Origin: JALHFZ01 sp963674625
GTDB taxonomy: Bacteria; Synergistota; Synergistia; Synergistales; Aminobacteriaceae
Reading direction: 5' to 3'
DNA length: 64,000 bases
Assembly: GCA_963674625.2 (NCBI GenBank)
Contig: CAXXXO010000004.1
Coordinates: forward strand, 62,001 to 126,000
Shown here: positions 1-7,813 of the stretch, piece after piece
How the letters are laid out: every line of letters begins with the position of its first letter
Position numbering within the stretch: position 1 is the first letter of the stretch
The notes under the pieces: generated by a model
What the model was told of the DNA's origin: nothing
Database searches by the model: none
The model's input: only the letters and a program-made list of their open reading frames with translations
Translations under genes and position numbers: made by a program

Positions 1-452
1 TCCTGTTGTGCGATGAGCCGGTTTCCGCGCTGGATGTCTCGGTGCGCGCTCAGGTCTTGAACCTGCTTGAAGATTTTCAGCATATGCGGAATCTTAGCTA
101 TATATTTATCAGTCATGATCTTTCCGTGGTCGAGCACATATGCGACAGGGTTGCAATCATGTACCTCGGGCAGCTGGTAGAGATAGGCACAACCGAGGAG
201 ATATTCGAGCATCCGATGCATCCATATACGCAGGCGCTGCTTTCCGCAATACCTGTAATCGGCAGAGCGAAGCGCGAGCGTATTTTACTGGAGGGAAATA
301 TTCCAAGCCCAATTAACCCGCCGTCAGGATGTCGGTTCCGTACACGCTGCCGCTATGCCTGTAACGTATGCACTGTGAAACCTGAATTGGTGGATATAGG
401 CAATGCGCACTTCCTCGCTTGCCGAAAATATGATGAGTGCGATGGGAACTGA
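1..452 (+). CDS. Oligopeptide/dipeptide ABC transporter ATP-binding subunit, C-terminal part (5' truncated by window)
   Basis: This is the C-terminal part of a DppF/OppF-like ATPase that powers peptide import at the inner face of the membrane. The reading frame enters from outside the window. It opens in the Walker B/D-loop (LCDEPVSALD), followed by the switch histidine in IFISHDLS. The oligopeptide-transporter C-terminal extension follows, with HPYTQALLSAIP and a cysteine-rich GCRFRTRCRYAC segment typical of Dpp/Opp ATPases. The Walker A and signature motifs lie upstream of the window. The stop overlaps the start region of the racemase, which suggests an operon delivering peptides to the downstream enzymes. 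The family is clear; the exact substrate is not. Confidence 0.9.
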   Translation, partial: LLCDEPVSALDVSVRAQVLNLLEDFQHMRNLSYIFISHDLSVVEHICDRVAIMYLGQLVEIGTTEEIFEHPMHPYTQALLSAIPVIGRAKRERILLEGNIPSPINPPSGCRFRTRCRYACNVCTVKPELVDIGNAHFLACRKYDECDGN

Positions 453-1545
453 ACGTTATCCTGTCGTTCATGTTGATCTTCAAGCGATCAAGTGCAATGC
501 CGCACTAATCAGTAGATACTGCGCAAACGCCGGCATAGGGATAGCCGCCGTCCTCAAGGGAGTAGACGGAGACCCACATATAGCAGAAGCCTGCGCGGCT
601 GCAGGAATAGACCAAATGGCTGCGGCAAGGCCTTCGCAGCTTCGCAGGATGAAGCAAGCGATGCCGGATATCAAAACCCTTCTTCTCCGTATTCCTCAGC
701 TCTCGGAAATTGAGGAGGCTGTCAGGTGGGCGGATGTTAGCCTCAACTCCCAGTGCGCGACGCTGACTGCTCTGAACGAAGAAGCGGGCAGGCAAAAAAA
801 ACAGCACGGCGTGATTCTGATGCTTGATGTGGGCGATTTGCGCGAAGGTGTGGTCTCTTCTGACAAACTCACGGAAATGGCCGTGCGGTGCGAAAGAGAG
901 TTCGCGAACCTCCACCTGTACGGCATTGGAACGGCGTTATGCTGCTTCGGCTCGATTCTGCCATCGCGAGAGAACCTGTCCGTTCTTCAGGAGGCCGCCA
1001 TAAAGGTTGAACAAGCGATAGGTAGAGGGCTGGAGGTAGTATCTGGCGGCAGTTCCATATCCTTGGTTGCTCTTAAAAATGGCGAGGTGCCTGAGCGCAT
1101 CAATCACTTGCGCATCGGCGGATGCCTGCTTAACCCAATCACGATGTGGCTGAACAGACGTTTCAGAATACCCGGAATGAATAATGATACATTTTTACTC
1201 GAGTCCCAGGTTGTCGAGCTGGAGCGTAAACCGTCAGCTCCCTGGGGCAAATCCAGTGTAGATTGGTCAGGCCATACTGTAGAATATGAAGACAAGGGGG
1301 AGCGCCTACGGGCAATCGTGGCCATAGGTGCACAAGATATTGGGGACTCAAACGCGCTGATACCCTGCGAGAAGGGGATTACCGTGCTCGGGGGAAGCAG
1401 CGATCATACAGTCATAGATGTTGAAGAATACAAAGGGGCTTTGCATGTGGGCAGCGTGATCCGGTTCCATGTTAAATATCAAGCTATGATGCACGCCTTT
1501 TGCACGCATGATGTCATGAAAAAATATGTAAACAGCATTCATTGA
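442..1545 (+). CDS. Fold-type III PLP-dependent amino-acid racemase (ornithine racemase/YhfX-like)
   Basis: This protein resembles the alanine racemase N-terminal TIM-barrel family, but the variant is closer to ornithine racemase and YhfX than to Alr. The likely PLP lysine sits in AAVLKGVDGDP near the N-terminus, and a glycine-rich phosphate-binding loop (VSGGSS) lies mid-protein. I chose the ATG that gives MGTERYPVVHVDL. It overlaps the transporter stop by 11 bases, whereas an ATG 39 bases upstream would overlap more and adds residues without family resemblance. No start has a strong Shine-Dalgarno site. Its position between a peptide transporter and an alanine dehydrogenase homologue suggests conversion of a D-amino acid released from imported peptides. 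The substrate is not determined by sequence. Confidence 0.75.
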   Translation: MGTERYPVVHVDLQAIKCNAALISRYCANAGIGIAAVLKGVDGDPHIAEACAAAGIDQMAAARPSQLRRMKQAMPDIKTLLLRIPQLSEIEEAVRWADVSLNSQCATLTALNEEAGRQKKQHGVILMLDVGDLREGVVSSDKLTEMAVRCEREFANLHLYGIGTALCCFGSILPSRENLSVLQEAAIKVEQAIGRGLEVVSGGSSISLVALKNGEVPERINHLRIGGCLLNPITMWLNRRFRIPGMNNDTFLLESQVVELERKPSAPWGKSSVDWSGHTVEYEDKGERLRAIVAIGAQDIGDSNALIPCEKGITVLGGSSDHTVIDVEEYKGALHVGSVIRFHVKYQAMMHAFCTHDVMKKYVNSIH

Positions 1546-1565
1546 AAATATATAGGGGGTAAATT

Positions 1566-2732
1566 ATGATTTTCGGCATACTCAAGGACATCAAGGAAGG
1601 CGAAAACAGAGTGATCTGTACGCCTATGGAAGTGCGTAGCCTGGTAGCGGACGGGCATCAAGTCCTCGCCCAGCACAACTGCGGCAAACTCAGCGGTTTT
1701 CCAGATGAAAAATATGCTGAGGCGGGCGCAAAGATCGTTGAAAGTGCAAAGGAAATATACGAGCGCTGCGAAATGGTAGCCAAGGTAAAGGAATTTGAAA
1801 AGAGCGAGTGGCCCCTTATCAGAAAGGATCAGATCATTCTGGGCTGCATACACCCCGCTGCTCATCCTGAGGAGTTAGACGCGCTTCTTACATCTGGCTG
1901 CATCGCTTTTACCGCTGAGGACTGCCATCGTTATGGTTCCCCGAACTGTGAGGCAGCAGGCAAGCAGGGCGCACTGTTCGGTCTTGAATCCATGCTGACC
2001 ATCAACGGCGGTAAAGGTAAGTTCGTAGGCGGCTTTGTCGGTGCGCCAAGAATGAATGTACTCATACTCGGCGGTGGCATCGTTGGTCAAGGCGCACTGA
2101 GCGTACTCTACGCGCTGGGCGGAAACATAACCCTCATGGATATCAACGTCGGGATACTCCGCACCATAGCAGATAAGTATCAGGGGCATATAAATACCAT
2201 GTTCAGCAACAAGGAAACTATTGCTTCCGTGCTGCCGCAGACGGATATGGTTATAAACGCGGTCAAGTGGCCTAAACACAGGAAAGACTTTCTGATTGAT
2301 AAAGAAATGCTCAAGCTGATGGAACCGGGCAGCGTGTTGGTTGATATTTCCAACGATGACCCCGGCGCGATCGAGTCGAGCCATGAAACTCATCACGATA
2401 ATCCGCGCTATGTGGTAAACGGTGTGGTGCATTATTGTGTAAGCAACATACCGAGTGCTGTAGCAAATTCTACGAGCGTATCATATGCCGCGGAAATGCT
2501 TCCCTTCATACAGAGCATACTGAACGAAGGCATTGAAGAGACCTGCGTGCGCGACGGATTCTGGAGAAGAAGCCTCACCTGCTATAAGAGCTATCTCACC
2601 CACGAGGAGTCAAGCGCCATTCAGGGCAAGCCCTGGATACGGCCTGAGGAGATACTCGGCATTGCAGAGCGAAAACTCGACTATGCCCCTGCCGCCACCA
2701 CAACCAAGAGCAATAATTTTGTTAAGATATAA
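1566..2732 (+). CDS. Alanine dehydrogenase/PNT family amino-acid dehydrogenase
   Basis: This is a 388-residue member of the alanine dehydrogenase/transhydrogenase N-terminal family. Such enzymes catalyse NAD-dependent oxidative deamination of an amino acid such as L-alanine to the 2-oxo acid and ammonia. The family residues are visible: Arg15 (ENRV), Lys75 (KVKE), His96 (IHPAA), a Rossmann dinucleotide loop (LILGGGIVGQGAL) and a catalytic-region aspartate in ISNDDPGA. The sequence is divergent from typical Ald around the substrate pocket, so another small amino acid is possible. A clear ribosome site (AGGGGG) precedes the ATG. It follows the racemase by 20 bases, which fits racemisation followed by deamination. 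Confidence 0.8.
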   Translation: MIFGILKDIKEGENRVICTPMEVRSLVADGHQVLAQHNCGKLSGFPDEKYAEAGAKIVESAKEIYERCEMVAKVKEFEKSEWPLIRKDQIILGCIHPAAHPEELDALLTSGCIAFTAEDCHRYGSPNCEAAGKQGALFGLESMLTINGGKGKFVGGFVGAPRMNVLILGGGIVGQGALSVLYALGGNITLMDINVGILRTIADKYQGHINTMFSNKETIASVLPQTDMVINAVKWPKHRKDFLIDKEMLKLMEPGSVLVDISNDDPGAIESSHETHHDNPRYVVNGVVHYCVSNIPSAVANSTSVSYAAEMLPFIQSILNEGIEETCVRDGFWRRSLTCYKSYLTHEESSAIQGKPWIRPEEILGIAERKLDYAPAATTTKSNNFVKI

Positions 2733-2867
2733 ACAGTTTAATCTCTCCTTATCGTTGTACCTGCAGGGAGCACCGAGGCTCTCTGCGAGAAAAATAAAAG
2801 GTGATTAAAAAAATTTCACGTAATGCAGCTTTCAAGCTGGCAACGATCAACATAAGGAGATACAAGT

Positions 2868-4214
2868 ATGAATGTAATCAGTGATAGTGCCAGGATTGAT
2901 GCACTTACAACTGTGGCAAAAGCCTTCTTTGACAGGGGGGCGTGTATTCAGTATGACCAATTGAGCATGGATCGCATCTGGCGGGTAACGCCGCGCCGCG
3001 ATATGTTCGCGACGCCGGAAGAGGCCACAGCCCAGCATACACTCTTCCTGGACTGCTCGTCGTTTGTGTTCGCGCTTTACTACCAGGCCTTCGGATACAG
3101 ACTCAAGGCGGATCTGACATCCGATATGATGAAGCTTACAGATATCCGGCCATTTTATTACGCGCCCACCGGGAGCGAGACGGCGGAGCAAAAAGCAGCG
3201 GTGCTTGCGGATTTCAGGCAATGTCTAAAGCCCGGGGACCTTATCGTGTTTGTTTATAAAGAAAATGGGCATACGCTTATGTATGCGGGAAACGGCATGG
3301 TATACCATTGCTCCGTCGGCGCTCCCTGCAGCTACGATTATGATGCGTGTCACGATAACGTCTATCCCTGCGGCGGGATAAAATATGTTGAGGCGGAAAT
3401 GCTCTTCACGGATTTTGACGACAAAGTCCGGGCGCATAATTACCTCTTTAATCCCTGCAACACCGCGTTTTGCATACTGCGCCCTTTGGATGAAGTTTCC
3501 TCCCTGAGTGATCAGACCCTGCGAAGGCTGGAAGGTTTGCAGGGTCTGCGCGTAGAAACAGCCTGCTCTCACCCGGAGGGACGGACTGCGTATATCGGGG
3601 AGATCATAACGTACAGGCTTAGTATAAAGAACACAGGTAATCATCCTCATGTCGCCGAAGTGCTTTGCGATGGGGAAAAACAGGTGCTTCATCTGAAACC
3701 GGACAGTCAAGCGTGCGTGACTTATACTATGCGTACAGAAGAACGTCCTCGAAGCGGGAGATATATAAATCCGCCGCAGCTTACGGTGAACGGCGTTTTG
3801 GCTTACGCGCCCCGAGTCCTTTACGGCGGGAAGCGTGTTAAATCTGCAACCCGTGCAATCGACGCGGAACAGGCGTTTAGCGATATTTTTACAACGCTGG
3901 TTAACGAGCAGGGTGAAGTCTATCAACTTAAAGACGGGAGACCTAACGGTACGAACATGGTTCCCGGCTTGTTTGGCGGGTTTGGTGTTATCACTCCGAA
4001 TATCAATGAAGACAGGCATGTGCGCATACGTAAAATAAGCAGAAGCGCACTGCAATACGGAGATATCATCGTATATCGTGATACCTCTGCTTCAAAGGCG
4101 TGCAGTGCTGTATGTACCGAAGATATTTTGATAGATGGATTGGGAAGAGAAGATTCTGACCGCTTTATCGATAGCCTGTTCGGGAAGTTTTGTTTTGCAG
4201 TGCTTCGCTCATAA
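2868..4214 (+). CDS. Cytoplasmic NlpC/P60-family cysteine peptidase with C-terminal Ig-like region
   Basis: The N-terminal half carries an NlpC/P60 catalytic core: the nucleophile Cys63 in LDCSSFVFAL, then KPGDLIVF and a histidine in NGHTLMYAG (His135), with His147 as a possible third residue. Members cleave cell-wall peptides, for example after gamma-D-Glu. No signal peptide is present, so the enzyme should act in the cytoplasm, as Bacillus subtilis YkfC does on imported murein peptides. Residues about 230-310 look like a CARDB/Ig-type beta domain of unknown role. A good AAGGAG site precedes the ATG. The neighbours (peptide importer, racemase, dehydrogenase, dipeptidase) support a peptide-scavenging function. 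The precise bond cleaved is unknown. Confidence 0.75.
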   Translation: MNVISDSARIDALTTVAKAFFDRGACIQYDQLSMDRIWRVTPRRDMFATPEEATAQHTLFLDCSSFVFALYYQAFGYRLKADLTSDMMKLTDIRPFYYAPTGSETAEQKAAVLADFRQCLKPGDLIVFVYKENGHTLMYAGNGMVYHCSVGAPCSYDYDACHDNVYPCGGIKYVEAEMLFTDFDDKVRAHNYLFNPCNTAFCILRPLDEVSSLSDQTLRRLEGLQGLRVETACSHPEGRTAYIGEIITYRLSIKNTGNHPHVAEVLCDGEKQVLHLKPDSQACVTYTMRTEERPRSGRYINPPQLTVNGVLAYAPRVLYGGKRVKSATRAIDAEQAFSDIFTTLVNEQGEVYQLKDGRPNGTNMVPGLFGGFGVITPNINEDRHVRIRKISRSALQYGDIIVYRDTSASKACSAVCTEDILIDGLGREDSDRFIDSLFGKFCFAVLRS

Positions 4215-4225
4215 TTTAACCCGAT

Positions 4226-5626
4226 TTGTTGAGATCAACATTGAACTTTGAATTGCTCAACAGGATAAGTGGATATGTCTCATCACAAAAGGATGCGCTT
4301 ATCAAGGGTATATCCGGGCTCATCGCCATACCGAGCATTCAGCAGGAGCCGACAGCTGATTTCCCGTTTGGAAAACCGTGCTTCGAAGCCCTGGAAAAAG
4401 CTCTCTCTCTCGCCAAAGACATGGGACTTTATACCGAAATGTATGAAAACGTTTTAGGTCGGGCTTCGCTCCGCCCAGGTAAAGCGGATATAGGAATATG
4501 GGTACATGCGGATGTCGTTCCCGCCGGGAACGGCTGGGAAAAACCGCCGTTTGAGCCAATATACAGCGAGGGTAAATTATACGGCAGAGGCGCGACTGAC
4601 AACAAGGCTCAACTGGTCGGTGCGCTTTACGCGCTGCTTTGCATCAAGGCATTGGATATTGAGTTGGGGCTCAATGCAGCCGTCTTTATAGGAACAAATG
4701 AAGAAAACGGTATGGAAGATGTGAAGCATTGGCTTGCCGGGAATGATGAGCCGGCGTTGTCGCTCGTCCCTGATGCCGCTTATAGTGTGGGGTACGCTGA
4801 AAAGGGTCTATTATGGGTTTTATTACGCATGCGGCATCCGATTGAGGGCATAACAGGTCTGTGCGGCGGAAGCGCGATAAATGCGTTTCCGGACAAGCTT
4901 GAACTTACTGTCGAAAGAAGCTGCGTCAATGAAACCGCCCTTGAACGACTACATAACACAGCGTACACGTTCTGTGAGGGGTTAGTCACATTAACTGCGT
5001 CAGGTACGGGAGGACACTCTACCTCCGGCGAAAGCACGGGCAGCGCTTTTGTGATATTACTTAAAGACGTGCTGGAAGCTGCACTGTTTTCCGGTGACCT
5101 GGTTCAAAAGCTGAAACTCATTTATGAAATATGTACGGATGTAACGGGAGTACCCCTTGGCATCGCATGTGAGGACGAGCTGACCGGGAAACTCCATCTT
5201 GCTGCGACAATGTTGCGTCTTGAGGGTGGTCGGCCTGCGATTAGCATAGATATTCGCTTCCCCCTATCCGAAAATGCTGAGTCGCTCTTTGAAATAATTA
5301 GAGAAACCAGCCGTAACAGCGGTTTTGATGCGACAATGCTCTATTCGAGAGCACCCGGATATTCCGATCCCAACGCACATTGGGCTAACCTGTTGGATCA
5401 AACTTATAATGAGCTGGCGGAGTATTTCAGCTATCCGCCAAGGAAAAAATACACGCTCTCTGGAAGTACTTATGCATGCTTATTTAAAAATGGTTATTCA
5501 TTTGGCATGAATGCGGGAGCAAACGCACACGGTGCAAACGAGTATGTGAATATCGACAAAATCTTGTTTGGCATCACTGTGTACGTAATGAGTTTGATCA
5601 TGTTGGATGAGTCAGGGAATCTCTGA
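4226..5626 (+). CDS. M20-family metallodipeptidase (PepV/Sapep-like)
   Basis: This zinc exopeptidase resembles PepV and staphylococcal Sapep dipeptidases. The metal ligands are recognisable: His94 in WVHADVVPAG, Asp125 in GRGATDNKAQL, the Glu pair in GTNEENG, Asp183 in VPDAAY, and the final His435 in NAHGANE. A lid-domain insert with GTGGHSTSGES occupies the middle, and the length of about 466 residues is typical. The start is uncertain because no ATG fits: TTG codons at 4226 and 4241 are the candidates and neither has a strong ribosome site. It follows the NlpC/P60 gene by 11 bases and would split released dipeptides to amino acids. Confidence 0.85.
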   Translation: MLRSTLNFELLNRISGYVSSQKDALIKGISGLIAIPSIQQEPTADFPFGKPCFEALEKALSLAKDMGLYTEMYENVLGRASLRPGKADIGIWVHADVVPAGNGWEKPPFEPIYSEGKLYGRGATDNKAQLVGALYALLCIKALDIELGLNAAVFIGTNEENGMEDVKHWLAGNDEPALSLVPDAAYSVGYAEKGLLWVLLRMRHPIEGITGLCGGSAINAFPDKLELTVERSCVNETALERLHNTAYTFCEGLVTLTASGTGGHSTSGESTGSAFVILLKDVLEAALFSGDLVQKLKLIYEICTDVTGVPLGIACEDELTGKLHLAATMLRLEGGRPAISIDIRFPLSENAESLFEIIRETSRNSGFDATMLYSRAPGYSDPNAHWANLLDQTYNELAEYFSYPPRKKYTLSGSTYACLFKNGYSFGMNAGANAHGANEYVNIDKILFGITVYVMSLIMLDESGNL

Positions 5627-5638
5627 TTTAATCTCTCT

Positions 5639-6103
5639 TTGAGCTTGAACAGCGAGAAATCTTGTATCATTATGCTGTTCTCCCGGCACCGGAACATTCT
5701 CTTCCTGGGCAAAAGCGGGTGCGGGAAAACCCATCTTGCCACCGCCCTGGGCATAGAAGCCTGCCGGATGAACATGCGGGTTCGGTTCACCACAGCCTGC
5801 AATCTCGTCAACGAACTCCTGGAAAGCCGGGGGGACAAAACTCTTGCCCGGACCCTGGGGAAATACACCCGGTACGACCTGCTGATAGTGGACGAACTGG
5901 GGTATGTCCCCTTTTCGAAGGAAGGAGGAGAGCTTCTCTTCCAGGTCTTCGCGGAACGGCACGAGCGGGAATCGGTCATCGCGACGACAAACCTGGGTTT
6001 CGGCAGCTGGACGGAGGTCTTCGGAGAGGCAAACATGACGGCGGCACTGCTCGACCGACTGACCCACAAAGCATACATCATCGAGTGCAGATGGGAGAGC
6101 TAG
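5639..6103 (+). pseudogene. istB: Truncated IstB-like ATPase of an IS21-family element
   Basis: This encodes the C-terminal two thirds of an IS21 transposition helper ATPase. Walker A (GKSGCGKTH), Walker B (LLIVDELGY) and the family ending TTNLGFGSWTEVFG with AALLDRLTHKA are intact. Complete IstB proteins are about 250 residues; here roughly 95 N-terminal residues and the whole istA transposase are missing. Homology begins near base 5675, just after the M20 peptidase stop, so a deletion or recombination junction lies close by. Base composition is higher in GC than the preceding genes. The element cannot transpose by itself. Confidence 0.88.
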
Positions 6104-6215
6104 AGGCTGAAGGAAACTCTGAAGGAGGGAAGAAAAAGAAGCCAAATACTACTCAAAACGGCAGCTGCGGAAGAGTAACCGGGGTGGTCAAAATTCGGCT
6201 GTCCCTGGTGGTAAG
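5675..6215 (+). mobile_element. IS21-family remnant, including right-end repeats
   Basis: Downstream of the istB fragment there is a motif GGTGGTCAAAATTCGGCTGT and a partial second copy starting TGGTGGTAAGATTTG. This spaced repeat resembles the terminal repeats of IS21 elements after istB. The left end, istA and the start of istB are absent. The right end lies within the coding frame of the truncated integrase on the opposite strand. Confidence 0.6.
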
Positions 6216-6539
6216 ATTTGCATTGACGAAACCAAAAACCTTGACTTCGAGCCATTCTCTGGCCACCGACTCGAAAGGCCGACCAGAAATCGTTACAAAG
6301 GGGTTCTCCCCCATGGCCACCTTCAAACGGATCTCATCCCGGCAGCGCCGCGCCGAAGCGAGGCTCACAGTAGGATACTTCCCGAGGGTTCTTCTTACCC
6401 GCATACCGTTCAATGAAATTCTGATCCGCCAGTACTTCTCCCCCGTCGGCATGACCTCAAGAGACAATCCTGCATCGTCGTGCATCTCGTAACGCTTTTC
6501 CCGTGCAGCTAAACGCCGGATCACTGTATCTGACAGCAT
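6153..6539 (-). pseudogene. Truncated P4-type tyrosine integrase (DUF4102 arm-binding domain only)
   Basis: The first 95 or so residues match the arm-type DNA-binding N-terminus of P4-like integrases (DAGLSLEVMPTGEKYWRIR, then RRTLGKYPTVSLASAR and VAREWLE). The core-binding and catalytic domains with R-H-R-Y are missing. The frame runs instead into sequence with IS21 end motifs and stops. The ATG follows an AGGAGGTGGG ribosome site. The gene reads in the same direction as the tmRNA and lies directly beyond its 3' end, the usual place for an integrase of an ssrA-targeted island. It is probably nonfunctional after the IS insertion. Confidence 0.85.
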
Positions 6540-6653
6540 TCATCCCACCTCCTGGCCCACATGATTTTCCGAGGGAGGAGCTGTAGACCATTTTAGGGCA
6601 AAAAATCCTCGGCTCCACACGATTTTATACGGATGGAGGTGGACAGTTAAATA

Positions 6654-6707
6654 CAAAAAAATCCGCCGTTGCAAGGGTTTTCGTACTCTCCCGAACAACG
6701 GCGGATA
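6654..6707 (-). terminator. Rho-independent terminator downstream of ssrA
   Basis: On the minus strand an 11-base-pair perfect stem (ATCCGCCGTTG with CAACGGCGGAT) is followed by a run of six to seven U. It lies seven bases beyond the encoded CCA end of the tmRNA. Confidence 0.85.
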
Positions 6708-6713
6708 TTCAAT

Positions 6714-7065
6714 TGGTGGAGGCGGGGGGTATCGAACCCCCGTCCGACAAGGGCCGGCCGTGAAAGCGCTACGAGCGTAGTTTCCGATTTAGTGTCGGTT
6801 TGAAGCTCCCGGAAACAGGATCTTCGCACCCAAGCCCCCTTATCTTTTTTCCGGGACCGGAGACACTCCCCGAAAAGCATCCGCCATTTTGTGTCGCCTT
6901 ATACGAAAGCGGCGGCTACTGCCGCATAAGACGTGACTGCGCTAAGCAGCCAGTGCGTAATTATTGTTGTTGACGTTTATCTTTGTGTCCGCGTTTAACG
7001 AGGTTCGGACGACCTCGGCTCGCTCCTTCAGACCCTCCAGCATGCCGTCGAGACCAATCGCCCCC
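6714..7065 (-). ncRNA. ssrA: tmRNA (transfer-messenger RNA), one-piece
   Basis: The RNA rescues ribosomes stalled on broken mRNAs and tags the peptide for proteolysis. The 5' end GGGGGCG pairs over seven positions with CGCCUCC before an encoded ACCA, and the 3' T-arm GGGGGUUCGAUACCCCC is intact. The tag frame runs from the resume codon GCG (6990-6992) to TAG (6942-6944). It gives ADTKINVNNNNYALAA, a longer and more Asn-rich tag than the common ANDENYALAA but with the conserved YALAA degron. The gene is co-oriented with smpB 22 bases upstream. The 3' end is the likely insertion site of the adjacent island. Confidence 0.95.
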
Positions 7066-7087
7066 ATAAATGAAGCCGTGATATTTT

Positions 7088-7549
7088 TCATTCTCTGTTC
7101 CTCTGCCGCAGGGTTCGCTCCATATCCCGCTTCGCGTCCCTCTCCGCCAGAGAATCCCGTTTGTCATGCAGCATTTTGCCTTTGACCAGGCCCAACTCAA
7201 CCTTTGCCCGTTTTCCGTCTTTAATATACATAGTCAGCGGGACGAGAGTAAGCCCTTTTTCGCGCACCTTGCTGAACAGGCGCAGGATTTCGTTCTTTTT
7301 CATGAGAAGCTTCCGGTCCCGCAGAGGTTCGTGGTTGTAGTAGCTTCCCTTTTCATAAGGGGAAATATGCACTCCCACAAGCCACAGTTCTCCGTTCCGG
7401 ATGAGGGCATACCCCTCTTTGAGATTGACCTGGCCGTCCCTGACGGATTTGATCTCAGTACCGGTAAGGACTATGCCGCACTCGAAGGTTTCAAGGACGA
7501 AATAGTCGTGCCGGGCTTTTCTGTTCTGGGCTACTGTTCTGTCGGCCAT
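7088..7549 (-). CDS. smpB: SsrA-binding protein SmpB
   Basis: SmpB binds the tRNA-like domain of tmRNA and delivers it to stalled ribosomes. The 153-residue protein has the family features: an OB-fold with ARHDYFVLETFECGIVLTGTE, the conserved SVRDGQVNLKEGYA, and HEPLRDRKLLM. A basic C-terminal tail begins at GLVKGKMLHDKR and enters the mRNA channel. The ATG is preceded by GGAGAAAACT. A strong sigma-70 promoter lies just upstream and ssrA follows 22 bases downstream, so both parts of the trans-translation system may be co-transcribed. Confidence 0.97.
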   Translation of the reverse strand: MADRTVAQNRKARHDYFVLETFECGIVLTGTEIKSVRDGQVNLKEGYALIRNGELWLVGVHISPYEKGSYYNHEPLRDRKLLMKKNEILRLFSKVREKGLTLVPLTMYIKDGKRAKVELGLVKGKMLHDKRDSLAERDAKRDMERTLRQRNRE

Positions 7550-7566
7550 AGTTTTCTCCAGATGAA

Positions 7567-7595
7567 ATTATACCAGTTTGGTCAGTATTAGTCAA
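7567..7595 (-). promoter_or_regulatory. Sigma-70 promoter of smpB
   Basis: The minus strand reads TTGACT, a 17-base spacer, then TATAAT, with the start codon only about 17 bases further on, giving a very short 5' leader. Confidence 0.75.
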
Positions 7596-7621
7596 CCAGA
7601 CTGGAGAGGAAAAGCGGGGTG

Positions 7622-7660
7622 GCAAAAAGAGGTCCCGGCCATGGAAGCCGAAACCTCTTT
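7622..7660 (-). terminator. Terminator after tRNA-Pro
   Basis: On the minus strand AAAGAGGT pairs with ACCTCTTT across a loop that itself contains a small GC hairpin. A run of five U follows. It lies 14 bases beyond the tRNA CCA. Confidence 0.65.
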
Positions 7661-7674
7661 CCGATCTTCAAGTC

Positions 7675-7752
<78 letters not shown>

Positions 7753-7813
7753 ACAGCAAAAGTCGCCGAGCATGAAAAAACCGGCAACGGCGAGAATTGT
7801 AACACCCGGAAGG

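Larger units (their letters stand above)
1..6713. mobile_element. Putative genomic island inserted at the 3' end of ssrA (left part outside window)
   Basis: The stretch up to the tmRNA 3' end has visibly lower GC and different codon choice from the rest of the window. Its tmRNA-proximal edge carries a truncated P4-type integrase N-terminus and a truncated IS21 helper gene. Integrases of this type commonly recombine into the 3' end of tRNA and tmRNA genes, so the tmRNA acceptor/T-arm is the expected att site. The cargo is a transport and peptide/amino-acid catabolic set on the plus strand. The left end and the second att copy are not in the window, so the boundaries are inferred. Confidence 0.6.

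Noticed and set aside
6714..7065. Permuted two-piece tmRNA
   Set aside because: The 5' and 3' acceptor strands occur in normal order on one strand with the tag frame between them.
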